From contig NZ_JAUSSM010000016.1 of NCBI RefSeq assembly GCF_030812315.1, forward strand, positions 1-64,000: 64,000 nt of DNA, read 5' to 3'. Shown in pieces: positions 9,138-16,076 of the stretch. Origin of the DNA: Arthrobacter oryzae (lineage in GTDB: Bacteria > Actinomycetota > Actinomycetes > Actinomycetales > Micrococcaceae). The notes under the pieces were generated by a model. That model was not told where the DNA came from, ran no database searches, and saw only the letters and a list, made by a program, of their open reading frames with translations. Each line of letters begins with the position of its first letter. The first letter of the stretch is position 1. The translations under genes were made by a program, and so were the position numbers.

Positions 9138-10634
9138 CTATGCGCCCAGCAGGGCGTTGATGGGACCGCGGGCGAAGTACACCAGGAAGCCGGCCGTAAC
9201 CACCCACATCAGCGGGTGAACCTTGCGGATCTTGCCGGAGCAGGCACTGATGACCGCCCAGGAGATGAAGCCCACGCCGATGCCGTTGGCGATGGAGTAG
9301 CTCAGCGGCATGGTGACGATGGTCAGGAACGCCGGCAGCGCCACAGAGAATTTGCTGAACTTGATCTCGCGGATCTGGGCCATCATCATGGCACCAACCA
9401 CCACCAGGGCCGCGGCGGCCACTTCCAGCGGCACCACTGACGTGAGCGGGGTCAGGAACATCGAGCCCAGGAACAGCACGCCCGTGACCACGGAGGCCAG
9501 TCCGGTGCGGGCGCCTTCCCCGATGCCCGCGGCGGAATCGATGTACACCGTGTTGGATGAACCGGAGGTGGCACCGCCCGCGACGGCTCCCAGGCCTTCG
9601 ACGATGAATGCCGACTTCAGCCGCGGGAAGGTGCCGTCCTTGTGCGCCACGCCGGCACTCTTGGCCAGGCCGGTCATGGTGCCCATGGCGTCGAAGAAGT
9701 TGGTGAACACCAGCGTGAACACCAGCATCACGGCAGCCAGCGCACCAATCCTGCCGAAGGCGCCGAACAGGTCGAACTGCCCCACCAGGGAAAGGTCAGG
9801 GGCGGACACGAGCTGGCCGGAGAGCACAGGGGTGTTCAGGTGCCAGCCGCCGGGGTTGCTTTCGCTGCCGGGGCCGATCTTCATGACTGCTTCGACGACC
9901 GCGGCCAGCACGGTGGTGGCCACGATGCCGATCAGCAGGCCGCCCTGGACCTTGCGGGCCACGAGGATGCCCATGACCAGCAGCCCCACGATGAACACCA
10001 GGGTGGGAACCGAGGTGATGGAGCCGTTGTCACCCAGCTGGACCGGAGGACCGGCGGTCGTGGCGCGGACAAAGCCCGAGTCCACGAAACCGATGAAGGC
10101 AATGAACAGGCCGATGCCCACCGTGATGGCGGCCTTCAGCTCCTTGGGCACTGCCCGGAAAATGGCCGTCCGGGCACCCGTGACGCCGAAGAGGACGATC
10201 AGGATGCCGTTGATGACCACCAGGCCCATGGCCTCGGCCCAGGTGACTTCCTGGATCACGGCCACTGCCAGGAAGGAGTTGATGCCCAGGCCGGCGGCGA
10301 GTCCGAACGGCAGGTTGGCGACCAGTCCGAACAGGATGGTCATCACGCCGGCGGTGAGGCCGGTAACGGCGCCGACCTGCGCTGCGGACAGCCAGCCCCC
10401 GGCAACGTCGGTGGGGGCATTGTCCGCGCTGAAGCCGCCAAGGATCAGCGGGTTCAGGATGACGATGTAGGCCATGGTGAAGAACGTGACCAGGCCGCCG
10501 CGCACCTCGCGGGCCAGGGTGGAACCGCGCTTGGTGATCTCGAAGAAACGGTCCAGGAAAGCGTTCGACGGCTGCGGGCGCTTCGGCGCGGCAGGCTGCT
10601 GCCGCTCTTCGGAGGTGGTGTCCAGGATTGTCAT
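9138..10634 (-). CDS. AzgA-type adenine/guanine/hypoxanthine permease
   Basis: About 498 residues, polytopic (roughly 12-14 hydrophobic segments). The family N-terminal signature 'REVRGGLVTFFTMAYIVILN' is present, followed by 'FGLAAGLGINSFLAV' and 'VFTNFFDAMGTMTGLA', all typical of the AzgA/PbuG/GhxQ group of proton-coupled purine transporters. ATG at 10634 is preceded by GGTGG with 5-nt spacing; a GTG 9 nt further upstream is the alternative. It begins about 15 bp after the guanine deaminase stop, so the two are co-transcribed: import and first deamination of guanine. E. coli GhxQ beside GuaD is the matching precedent. Confidence 0.9.
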   Translation of the reverse strand: MTILDTTSEERQQPAAPKRPQPSNAFLDRFFEITKRGSTLAREVRGGLVTFFTMAYIVILNPLILGGFSADNAPTDVAGGWLSAAQVGAVTGLTAGVMTILFGLVANLPFGLAAGLGINSFLAVAVIQEVTWAEAMGLVVINGILIVLFGVTGARTAIFRAVPKELKAAITVGIGLFIAFIGFVDSGFVRATTAGPPVQLGDNGSITSVPTLVFIVGLLVMGILVARKVQGGLLIGIVATTVLAAVVEAVMKIGPGSESNPGGWHLNTPVLSGQLVSAPDLSLVGQFDLFGAFGRIGALAAVMLVFTLVFTNFFDAMGTMTGLAKSAGVAHKDGTFPRLKSAFIVEGLGAVAGGATSGSSNTVYIDSAAGIGEGARTGLASVVTGVLFLGSMFLTPLTSVVPLEVAAAALVVVGAMMMAQIREIKFSKFSVALPAFLTIVTMPLSYSIANGIGVGFISWAVISACSGKIRKVHPLMWVVTAGFLVYFARGPINALLGA

Positions 10635-10648
10635 GTCAGCCACCGGCC

Positions 10649-11143
10649 CTAGTAGTCAATCCTGGAGTCGAGCGTGTTCCAGGTGTTGAACGGCTGGAGA
10701 ACCGGAGGCGACTGGGGGTCCTCGAGCTCCAGCTTGGCCACCGGCATCAGCGCGTCGCGCTGGTCATTCTCGAAGTACTCGTAGAACACGGCGTCGTCGA
10801 AGCCGACAGACGCGGCGTCATGCCGGTCCGCCGCGAACACCACGCGCTCCACCCGGGCCCACAGCGCCGAGGCAAGGCACATGGGGCACGGCTCGCAACT
10901 GGTGTAGAGGGTGGCCCCGGTGAGGTCGAACGTGCCAAGTTCGCTGCACGCCCGGCGGATGGCCGTGACTTCGGCGTGGGCTGTGGGGTCGTTGGTGGCG
11001 GTGACGCGGTTGACGCCGTCGAACGCTTGTCCGTCTGCCGTGACAATGACGGCGCCAAACGGACCGCCGCTGTTCAGGACGTTGGCCGTGGCCAACTCGA
11101 TGGATTTGGCCAGGAATTCCTGGGCCGTGACGGTGGTACTCAT
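10649..11143 (-). CDS. guaD: Guanine deaminase (cytidine-deaminase fold)
   Basis: 164 residues, the length of the B. subtilis-type guanine deaminase. The zinc site is complete: H56 and catalytic E58 in 'PTAHAEVTAI', C86 and C89 in 'SCEPCPMC'. 'FGAVIV' and the Tyr-rich C-terminus 'FYEYF...DSRIDY' fit the guanine deaminase subgroup and not tRNA adenosine deaminases. It converts guanine to xanthine plus ammonia, feeding the downstream xanthine dehydrogenase genes. Start ATG follows AAGGGAG with 7-nt spacing; a longer upstream frame has no such site. First gene of the minus-strand purine operon. Confidence 0.85.
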   Translation of the reverse strand: MSTTVTAQEFLAKSIELATANVLNSGGPFGAVIVTADGQAFDGVNRVTATNDPTAHAEVTAIRRACSELGTFDLTGATLYTSCEPCPMCLASALWARVERVVFAADRHDAASVGFDDAVFYEYFENDQRDALMPVAKLELEDPQSPPVLQPFNTWNTLDSRIDY

Positions 11144-11539
11144 GATGCGACTCCCTTTGCTTGGAAGCCGGTACGCCGAGGTGGAACGAAAGGGCCAGAT
11201 GCGACGGTTACCAGGCTTCAGCATGTGCTTTTGAAGGTTAAGTTGCGCCTGGTAGATAGCTTCCCCGGAGTCCGGGGGCCCGCCTTTGGCAAAATCGAGA
11301 TTAGCACCCGAACGTGAGCTGCGCCATAGGTTTTGGAAAGTTAATTTCGTGATGTGAAATTTGAATGTCCAAGTTGTCACAACGCGTTGGCTCACTCCGG
11401 GGCGTTGACGCGGCGCTTCCCGCCGTCCTACGCTGATGCCCAACCGGCGCTCGCCTTAGCCTGCCCCGGGAGCCTGGATCAGCAGACAGGCCTTCACTGA
11501 GCTGGCATTTCATCCGCACACTCAGACAGGAGCGCCCAC
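11144..11539. other. Divergent control region between the guanine deaminase and amidohydrolase genes
   Basis: 396 bp without a gene, less GC-rich in the middle than the flanks. It must hold promoters for the minus-strand purine operon and probably for the plus-strand amidohydrolase. Near the centre is the inverted repeat AATTTC-N7-GAAATT (11343-11361), directly preceded by 'TTTGGAAAG', which resembles half of an IclR-type TGGAA...TTCCA site. No convincing -35/-10 pair was found by eye. The amidohydrolase start is preceded by AGGAG at about 11527-11532. Confidence 0.55.
11343..11361. promoter_or_regulatory. Inverted repeat AATTTC-N7-GAAATT, candidate operator
   Basis: Perfect 6-bp arms around GTGATGT in an AT-rich patch of the divergent purine control region. 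Position between two oppositely oriented purine operons makes it a reasonable regulator site. The protein that would bind is unknown; the IclR protein encoded 6 kb away is one candidate. Confidence 0.4.
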
Positions 11540-12913
11540 ATGTCCACGCACCCCCCGCATCCCACGGAATCCCGGCTCTGGATCCGGAATCCGCTCGCGG
11601 CCTTCACGGCCAACGCCCTGGACGCCTCCGGCGGTCTCGTGGTCAGCGGCGGAGTGATCACGGAGGTTCTGGCCGCCGGCCAGCTGCCGTCCGTGCCCTG
11701 CCAGGCAACGTTCGACGCCGGCAGCCATGTCCTGCTGCCGGGCCTGATCAACACGCACCACCACTTCTACCAAACGCTTACCCGGGCCTGGGGTCCGGTG
11801 GCGAACGCGCCGCTGTTCCCGTGGCTGCAGAACCTGTATCCCGTCTGGGCACGGCTCAAGCCGCGGGACCTGGAACTGGCCACCACCGTCGCGCTCGCGG
11901 AACTGCTGCTCTCCGGCTGCACCACGGCCGCGGACCACCACTACCTCTTCCCCGACGGCATGGAAGACGCCATTGACGTTGAGGTCCGGGCGGTGCGCGA
12001 GCTGGGCATGCGGGCAACCCTCACCCGCGGTTCCATGACACTCGGGGAGGACGACGGCGGGCTGCCGCCGCAGTCCACCGTCCAGCCGCCGGACGTGATC
12101 CTGGCGGACAGCGAACGGCTCATCCGCGAGTACCACGAGCGCGGTGATGGCGCCGTCATCCAGATTGCCCTGGCGCCGTGCTCGCCTTTTTCCGTGACGA
12201 AGGAGATCATGGCCGAGAGCGCAGTCCTGGCGGAACGGCATGACGTCCGCCTGCACACGCACCTGGCCGAAACCCTGGACGAGGAGGACTTCTGCCGGGA
12301 GATGTTCGGCCTGCGCACCGTGGAGTACCTGGAGAGCGTGGGATGGCTGGGCAGCCGGACCTGGCTGGGCCACGGCATCCACTTCAGCGATGCCGAAATC
12401 GCCGCGCTGGGGGCCGCCGGCACCGCCGTCGCGCACTGCCCGACTTCGAACATGCGGCTGGCTTCGGGCATTGCCCGGGTGCTGGAACTGGAGGACGCGG
12501 GAGTCCCCGTAGGGCTGGGAGTGGACGGGTCGGCGTCGAACGATGCCTCCAACATGATCCTCGAGGCGCGGCAGGCGCTGTACCTGCAGCGGCTGCGCTA
12601 CGGGGCGCAGGTTCCAGTGGAACGGGCGCTGGGCTGGGCGACGCGCGGGTCGGCGGCGGTGCTGGGCCGCACTGATCTTGGGCAGCTGGCTCCGGGGATG
12701 CAGGCGGACCTGGCGTTGTTCAAACTCGATGACCTCCGGTTTTCCGGCAGCCACGACCCCCTCGCCGCGCTCCTGCTCTGCGCGGCGGACCGGGCCGACC
12801 GCGTGATGGTGGGCGGGCAGTGGCGCGTGGTGGACGGGCAGATTCCGGGTCTTGATGTTGCCGGGCTCATCGCCAAGCACTCGGCCGCGGCCCGGAAGCT
12901 GCTGAACGGCTAG
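11540..12913 (+). CDS. 8-oxoguanine deaminase-like amidohydrolase (SsnA/AtzA superfamily)
   Basis: 457 residues. Metal-dependent hydrolase barrel with 'GLINTHHHFYQTLTRAW' (His73/His75 metal ligands), 'LHTHLAETLDEEDFC', 'TWLGHGIHF', 'AHCPTSNMRLASG' and the Asp ligand in 'GLGVDGSASNDASN'. This combination matches bacterial 8-oxoguanine deaminases; the close relative in E. coli clusters is SsnA, and s-triazine hydrolases are more distant kin. Expected reaction: 8-oxoguanine to urate plus ammonia, which would put oxidised guanine directly into the uricase pathway. Start ATG has AGGAG 7 nt upstream. Transcribed away from the guanine deaminase operon. Substrate is inferred from family and context. 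Confidence 0.8.
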   Translation: MSTHPPHPTESRLWIRNPLAAFTANALDASGGLVVSGGVITEVLAAGQLPSVPCQATFDAGSHVLLPGLINTHHHFYQTLTRAWGPVANAPLFPWLQNLYPVWARLKPRDLELATTVALAELLLSGCTTAADHHYLFPDGMEDAIDVEVRAVRELGMRATLTRGSMTLGEDDGGLPPQSTVQPPDVILADSERLIREYHERGDGAVIQIALAPCSPFSVTKEIMAESAVLAERHDVRLHTHLAETLDEEDFCREMFGLRTVEYLESVGWLGSRTWLGHGIHFSDAEIAALGAAGTAVAHCPTSNMRLASGIARVLELEDAGVPVGLGVDGSASNDASNMILEARQALYLQRLRYGAQVPVERALGWATRGSAAVLGRTDLGQLAPGMQADLALFKLDDLRFSGSHDPLAALLLCAADRADRVMVGGQWRVVDGQIPGLDVAGLIAKHSAAARKLLNG

Positions 12914-12920
12914 CCACTCC

Positions 12921-12987
12921 GCCGTTTCGACGGTTCCCTGCGCACACGACGTTCCGCGCCGTGTCCCTGCAGGGAACCGTCGAAACG
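12921..12987. repeat. Long intergenic inverted repeat, 20-bp perfect arms
   Basis: Arms 12921-12940 (ccgtttcgacggttccctgc) and 12968-12987 are exact reverse complements with a 27-nt spacer. The element begins 7 bp after the amidohydrolase stop. No T tract follows, so it may end transcription as a strong hairpin or be a mobile palindromic element; similar constructs with other stem sequences recur in this window. Confidence 0.8.
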
Positions 12988-13028
12988 GGGCCTATCCCGC
13001 GGCATCCAATCGTTGCTAGCGTGTCGGA

Positions 13029-14273
13029 ATGAACCCGTCGAAGAGTCCGGCCGAGATCCTCAACATTGACGGCGCCGAGGTTCGCATCTCGAGTCCGGAC
13101 AAGGTGGTGTTCCCTGAGCCCGGGCTGACGAAGCTGGACCTGGTGCGCTACTACCTCGCCGTCGCCGATGGTGCGCTGCGCGGCGCCGGGGGCCGCCCGA
13201 TGGTGCTCAAGCGCTTTCCCAAAGGGATCGACGCCGAGGCGTTCTTTCAGAAGCGCGTGCCCGAGAACCACCCCGACTTCATCGACACGGCAGTACTGAA
13301 GTATGCGTCGGGGACGTCGGCAGAGGAGGCCGTCATCCGGGATGCTGCGGGCCTGGCGTGGGTCGTGAATCTTGGCTGCCTCGACCTCAACCCCCATCCC
13401 GTTCGCGCCGAGGACCTCGATCATCCCGACGAGCTCCGGGTCGACCTCGATCCCATGCCGGGGGTCGGCTGGTCCCAGATTGTCGACGTCGCCTATGTCG
13501 CGCGGGAGGTGCTCGACGACGTCGGACTGGTGGGGTGGCCGAAGACCAGCGGATCGCGCGGGCTCCACATCCTGGTGCGCATCGCGCCGCAGTGGTCGTA
13601 CCGCGACGTGCGGCTCGCCGCGGAGACGCTTGCCCGTGAAGTCGAAAATCGCGCTCCGGGCCTCGCCACCGCGCGGTGGTGGAAGGAGGAGCGCGGCGAG
13701 AGTGTGTTCGTCGACTTCAACCAGAATGCCAAGGACCGCACGGTGGCATCGGCGTACTCGATCCGGCCCCTGCCCGATGCCCGGGTCTCGACGCCGCTCG
13801 CCTGGGACGAGGTCCGCTCCGCCCGGCCGGAACAGTTCACGGTGCGCACGGTGCCCGGGCGCTTCGCCGACGTGGGCGACCCTCACGCCGGCATCGACGA
13901 GGCCGTCGGCATGCTCGACGGGCTGCTCGCGCTGGCGGCCGAGCTCGGCCCCGCCGAGAAGCCGCCGCGCAGCGGTGACGGTTCCGGCCGTCGGCAGTCG
14001 ATGATGCCGCTCATCGAGGTGGCCCGCACCAAGACCAAGCCCGAGGCGCTCGCGGCACTCGACGAGTGGAAGACCCTGCATCCCGGAGTCGTCCCGGCCC
14101 TGCACCCGGCCGATGTGCTCGTCGACGGAATGCGCGGTTCGAGTTCGCTCTGGTACCGGGTGCGGGTGAACCTGCAGCACGTCCCCGAAGCGGAGCGTCC
14201 GCCGCAGGAGGAGCTCATCGCCGACTACGACCCCTGGGACGGCAAGGAGTGGCCGGGGCGCCCGGGGTCCTGA
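13029..14273 (+). CDS. LigD-type polymerase-domain protein (stand-alone primase/polymerase of NHEJ)
   Basis: 414 residues covering only the LigD polymerase (archaeo-eukaryotic primase-like) domain; no ligase or phosphoesterase part. Landmarks: 'VVFPEPGLTKLDLVRYYLAV', 'PMVLKRFPKGIDAEAFFQKR', the catalytic Asp pair in 'ELRVDLDPMPG', 'KTSGSRGLHILVRI' and a third acidic motif 'VFVDFNQNAKDRTVASAYS'. In NHEJ this domain fills in DNA ends with Ku and a ligase, neither of which is nearby. The C-terminal ~90 residues ('MMPLIEVARTKTKPEAL') are an extra segment also seen in actinobacterial homologues. Codon use (many TCG, CTC, GTC before GAC) differs visibly from the surrounding purine genes, suggesting separate origin. 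Confidence 0.87.
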   Translation: MNPSKSPAEILNIDGAEVRISSPDKVVFPEPGLTKLDLVRYYLAVADGALRGAGGRPMVLKRFPKGIDAEAFFQKRVPENHPDFIDTAVLKYASGTSAEEAVIRDAAGLAWVVNLGCLDLNPHPVRAEDLDHPDELRVDLDPMPGVGWSQIVDVAYVAREVLDDVGLVGWPKTSGSRGLHILVRIAPQWSYRDVRLAAETLAREVENRAPGLATARWWKEERGESVFVDFNQNAKDRTVASAYSIRPLPDARVSTPLAWDEVRSARPEQFTVRTVPGRFADVGDPHAGIDEAVGMLDGLLALAAELGPAEKPPRSGDGSGRRQSMMPLIEVARTKTKPEALAALDEWKTLHPGVVPALHPADVLVDGMRGSSSLWYRVRVNLQHVPEAERPPQEELIADYDPWDGKEWPGRPGS

Positions 14274-14281
14274 GCCGGCGG

Positions 14282-14319
14282 CGCGCAAAGTGCCTGGCGA
14301 CGCGCAAAGTGCCTGGCGC
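14282..14319 (+). repeat. 19-bp tandem repeat, two copies
   Basis: Two adjacent copies of cgcgcaaagtgcctggcg(a/c) at 14282-14300 and 14301-14319, identical except at the last base, starting 8 bp after the LigD-polymerase stop. They lead directly into the palindrome at 14323. Confidence 0.8.
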
Positions 14320-14322
14320 AAC

Positions 14323-14370
14323 GCAAAAGGAATGGCGACACCCGAATTCCGGTGTCGCCACTCCTTTTGC
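14323..14370. terminator. Inverted repeat with 20-bp arms between convergent genes
   Basis: Arms gcaaaaggaatggcgacacc (14323-14342) and ggtgtcgccactccttttgc (14351-14370) pair fully, with one G-T wobble, around an 8-nt loop. It lies between the convergent LigD-polymerase gene and the small minus-strand gene and can serve both strands as a terminator. Short T and A runs flank the inside of the stem and not the outside. Confidence 0.6.
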
Positions 14371-14404
14371 GCGTCATCAGCGAAGATGCGTGTCGTCAGC
14401 CTTG

Positions 14405-14593
14405 TTACGAACGCTGGCCGCCGAAGCCCGGCAGTCCGTGGACCCAGCGCGAGAACCGGCCGGGGACGTGCTCCCGATCTGCGGGCAGGTAGAAGTCCGG
14501 ATCCGTTCCGCCTCCGAGGGGGAGGTAGAACTCCTGGACTGAGGGTGCCGCCGTCTGTGCCGGTGCAACCGGCGTTGTGTCCTGCTGGTACAT
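14405..14593 (-). CDS. Small hypothetical protein (62 aa)
   Basis: A real gene is supported by a near-ideal ribosome site, GGAGGAGG 5-6 nt before the ATG. The product is soluble, without membrane segment or cysteine, and contains a near-duplicate 'EFYLPLGGGTDP' / 'DFYLPADREHVP' followed by 'GRFSRWVHGLPGFGGQ'. I do not recognise the family. It ends 34 bp before the palindrome shared with the LigD-polymerase gene, and its promoter must lie in the same 356-bp region that precedes uricase, so it may be co-regulated with purine catabolism. Confidence 0.6.
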   Translation of the reverse strand: MYQQDTTPVAPAQTAAPSVQEFYLPLGGGTDPDFYLPADREHVPGRFSRWVHGLPGFGGQRS

Positions 14594-14734
14594 CTGATCC
14601 TCCTCCGAGGTGGTGGTCCCTTAGAATTCCGTAAGATGGAAAATAACTTTTGCTATGTGAAATAGCCTAAAGTGCATCCTCACCATTCGTCAATGGTCCG
14701 GGGCGCCCCCGGTCACAATCGGATTTTTCGATTA

Positions 14735-14748
14735 GTGATGTACACCAC
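14735..14748. promoter_or_regulatory. Near-palindrome GTGATGTACACCAC, candidate GntR-type operator
   Basis: One mismatch from a perfect 14-bp palindrome (GTGRTGTACAYCAC). The TGRT-N-ACCA type core resembles operators of the GntR superfamily. No GntR gene is present in the window, so the assignment is speculative. Confidence 0.3.
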
Positions 14749-14754
14749 GGCAAA

Positions 14755-14806
14755 GCTCCGCTACGCTTTAAGTCAACTCGTGGCGTAGGTCACGTAACCT
14801 GGGAGC
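14755..14806 (+). ncRNA. Possible structured leader RNA upstream of uricase
   Basis: GCTCC at 14755-14759 can pair with GGAGC at 14802-14806, enclosing CTACGC (14761-14766) with GCGTAG (14783-14788) and a small GGT...ACC hairpin. This two-hairpin unit is followed 19 nt later by an intrinsic terminator. It matches no riboswitch class that I recognise. It could be an attenuator leader or part of a ~100-nt small RNA; pairing was judged by eye only. Confidence 0.3.
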
Positions 14807-14824
14807 AGCAGGCAGGGTCGTAAT

Positions 14825-14856
14825 GAGCTGGCGTCATTGGATGCCGGCTCTTTTTT
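14825..14856 (+). terminator. Intrinsic terminator upstream of uricase
   Basis: Stem gagctggcgtc (14825-14835) with gatgccggctc (14840-14850), two G-T wobbles, loop attg, followed at once by TTTTTT (14851-14856). It is oriented along the plus strand, 94 bp before the uricase start and with no open gene upstream on that strand, so it ends a non-coding transcript or attenuates uricase. Confidence 0.7.
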
Positions 14857-14909
14857 GTTGGGTCGGCTCCATCAGAAACGCGTGGGAAACACGCGCTTAA
14901 TTTCAATGA

Positions 14910-14925
14910 TGGAACCTAGGTTCCA
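14910..14925. promoter_or_regulatory. Perfect 16-bp palindrome TGGAACCTAGGTTCCA, candidate IclR-family operator
   Basis: The TGGAA-N6-TTCCA architecture is that of IclR/AllR-type operators (AllR controls allantoin/glyoxylate genes in E. coli). It lies about 25 bp before the uricase ATG, where binding would block transcription. An IclR-family regulator is encoded 3 kb downstream in the same purine island. Confidence 0.6.
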
Positions 14926-14949
14926 CATCACGGAAGTTGGGAACAGACC

Positions 14950-15858
14950 ATGAGCAGCAAAATCATCCTCGGCCAGAACCAGTACGGCAAGGCCGAAGTC
15001 CGGGTCGTCAAGATCACCCGGGACACCGACCGCCACGAGATCGAAGACCTGAACGTCACCTCGCAGCTCCGCGGGGACTTCGCCGCAGCCCACCTCGAAG
15101 GCGACAACAGCCACGTCGTTGCCACGGATACGCAGAAGAACACCATCTACGCGTTTGCCCGCGGCGGCGTCGGCTCGCCGGAGGCGTTCCTCCTGCGGCT
15201 GGGCGAGCACTTCACGTCCAGCTTCGACTGGGTCACCGGCGGCCGCTGGGAAGCCGAGTCCTACAGCTGGGACCGGATCCAGGCTCACGGGGCAGAGCAC
15301 AACCACTCCTTCGTGCGCAACGGCCAGGAAGTCCGCACCGCCGTGCTGGTCCGCGACGGCGCGGCAACGCACCTCATCTCGGGCCTCAAGGACCTCACGG
15401 TGCTCAAGTCCACCCAGTCCGGATTCGTGGGATACCCGAAGGACAAGTACACCACCCTGCCGGAGACCACGGACCGCATCCTGGCCACGGACGTTTCCGC
15501 ACGCTGGCGGTTCAACGCCAACACGGACTTCAGCGCCCTCGATTTCAACAAAAGCTATGAAGACGTCAAGAGCCTCCTGCTGGAAGGCTTCACGGAAAAG
15601 TACTCACACGCCCTGCAGCAGACCCTGTTCGACATGGGCGCCAAGGTCCTGGAAGCGCACAGCGAGATTGACGAGATCAAGTTCTCGATGCCAAACAAGC
15701 ACCACTTCCTGGTGGACCTTTCACCGTTCGGCCTCGACAACCCCAACGAGGTCTTCTTCGCCGCAGACCGTCCGTACGGCCTGATCGAGGCCACAGTTCA
15801 GCGCGAAGACGCCGCTCCGGCAGATATCGCCTGGAACGGGATCGCCGGCTTCTGCTAA
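14950..15858 (+). CDS. pucL: Urate oxidase (uricase)
   Basis: 302 residues, the same length and sequence style as the well-known Arthrobacter globiformis uricase. Segments include 'LGQNQYGKAEVRVVKITR', 'DLNVTSQLRGDFAAAH', 'VVATDTQKNTIYAFAR', 'DRILATDVSARWRFN', 'IKFSMPNKHHFLVDL', 'NEVFFAADRPYGLIEATVQR' and the terminal 'GFC'. The cofactor-free enzyme oxidises urate to 5-hydroxyisourate with O2. Genes for hydroxyisourate hydrolase and OHCU decarboxylase, which usually follow, are not in the window. ATG start; the upstream 'GGAAGTTGGGAAC' is only a loose ribosome site. A hairpin terminator follows the stop, so it is probably monocistronic. Confidence 0.96.
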   Translation: MSSKIILGQNQYGKAEVRVVKITRDTDRHEIEDLNVTSQLRGDFAAAHLEGDNSHVVATDTQKNTIYAFARGGVGSPEAFLLRLGEHFTSSFDWVTGGRWEAESYSWDRIQAHGAEHNHSFVRNGQEVRTAVLVRDGAATHLISGLKDLTVLKSTQSGFVGYPKDKYTTLPETTDRILATDVSARWRFNANTDFSALDFNKSYEDVKSLLLEGFTEKYSHALQQTLFDMGAKVLEAHSEIDEIKFSMPNKHHFLVDLSPFGLDNPNEVFFAADRPYGLIEATVQREDAAPADIAWNGIAGFC

Positions 15859-15865
15859 CCATCTT

Positions 15866-15895
15866 CCGGTGGTTGAGCCCAGGCTCAACCACCGG
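15866..15895. terminator. Hairpin after uricase
   Basis: Perfect 14-bp arms ccggtggttgagcc / ggctcaaccaccgg separated by two bases, starting 7 bp after the uricase stop. There is no T tract, but stability and position support termination or 3'-end protection. Confidence 0.7.
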
Positions 15896-15912
15896 GCCCC
15901 ACCCCACGTCTT

Positions 15913-15976
15913 GGAGTTTTTGTCCACTTACGGCGACTTCCGGACGCCTAAACCCCTGTATCTGGACAAAAACTCC
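15913..15976. repeat. Long-spaced inverted repeat, 14-bp perfect arms
   Basis: ggagtttttgtcca at 15913-15926 and its exact complement at 15963-15976, around a 36-nt spacer. It follows the uricase hairpin directly. Same architecture as the other intergenic palindromes here, with an unrelated stem sequence. Confidence 0.75.
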
Positions 15977-16001
15977 GCACCAGCTTCACCGATTCAAACC
16001 T

Positions 16002-16076
16002 GTTAGCCAGACACCGTTAGCCAGACAAAGACGTCTGCCATGAACACCAAGAAAGTCTGCCATGAACATTAAGAAG
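16002..16076 (+). repeat. Two successive tandem duplications over the start of the urate permease
   Basis: A 14-bp unit gttagccagaca(cc/aa) is present at 16002-16015 and 16016-16029. A 22-bp unit beginning gtctgccatgaaca is present at 16033-16054 and 16055-16076, differing at only three positions. The second duplication copies the ATG region, so a decoy ATG at 16040 opens a 10-codon frame whose TAA (16070-16072) overlaps the real permease start at 16062. Confidence 0.85.

Larger units (their letters stand above)
14594..14949. other. Control region and leader upstream of uricase
   Basis: 356 bp without a coding gene. From left to right it holds an AT-rich stretch at 14630-14690 (possible minus-strand promoter of the 62-aa gene), a GTGATGTACACCAC near-palindrome at 14735-14748, a segment able to fold (14755-14806), an intrinsic terminator at 14825-14856, and a perfect 16-bp palindrome at 14910-14925, about 25 bp before the uricase ATG. 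The order suggests layered control: an early-terminated leader or small RNA, then an operator near the gene. Confidence 0.55.

Noticed and set aside
14755-14856. Assignment of the uricase leader to a known riboswitch class
   Set aside because: Compared by eye with purine, TPP, glycine, SAM, ykoK, ykkC and c-di-AMP patterns; none fits, so it is reported only as an unassigned structure.
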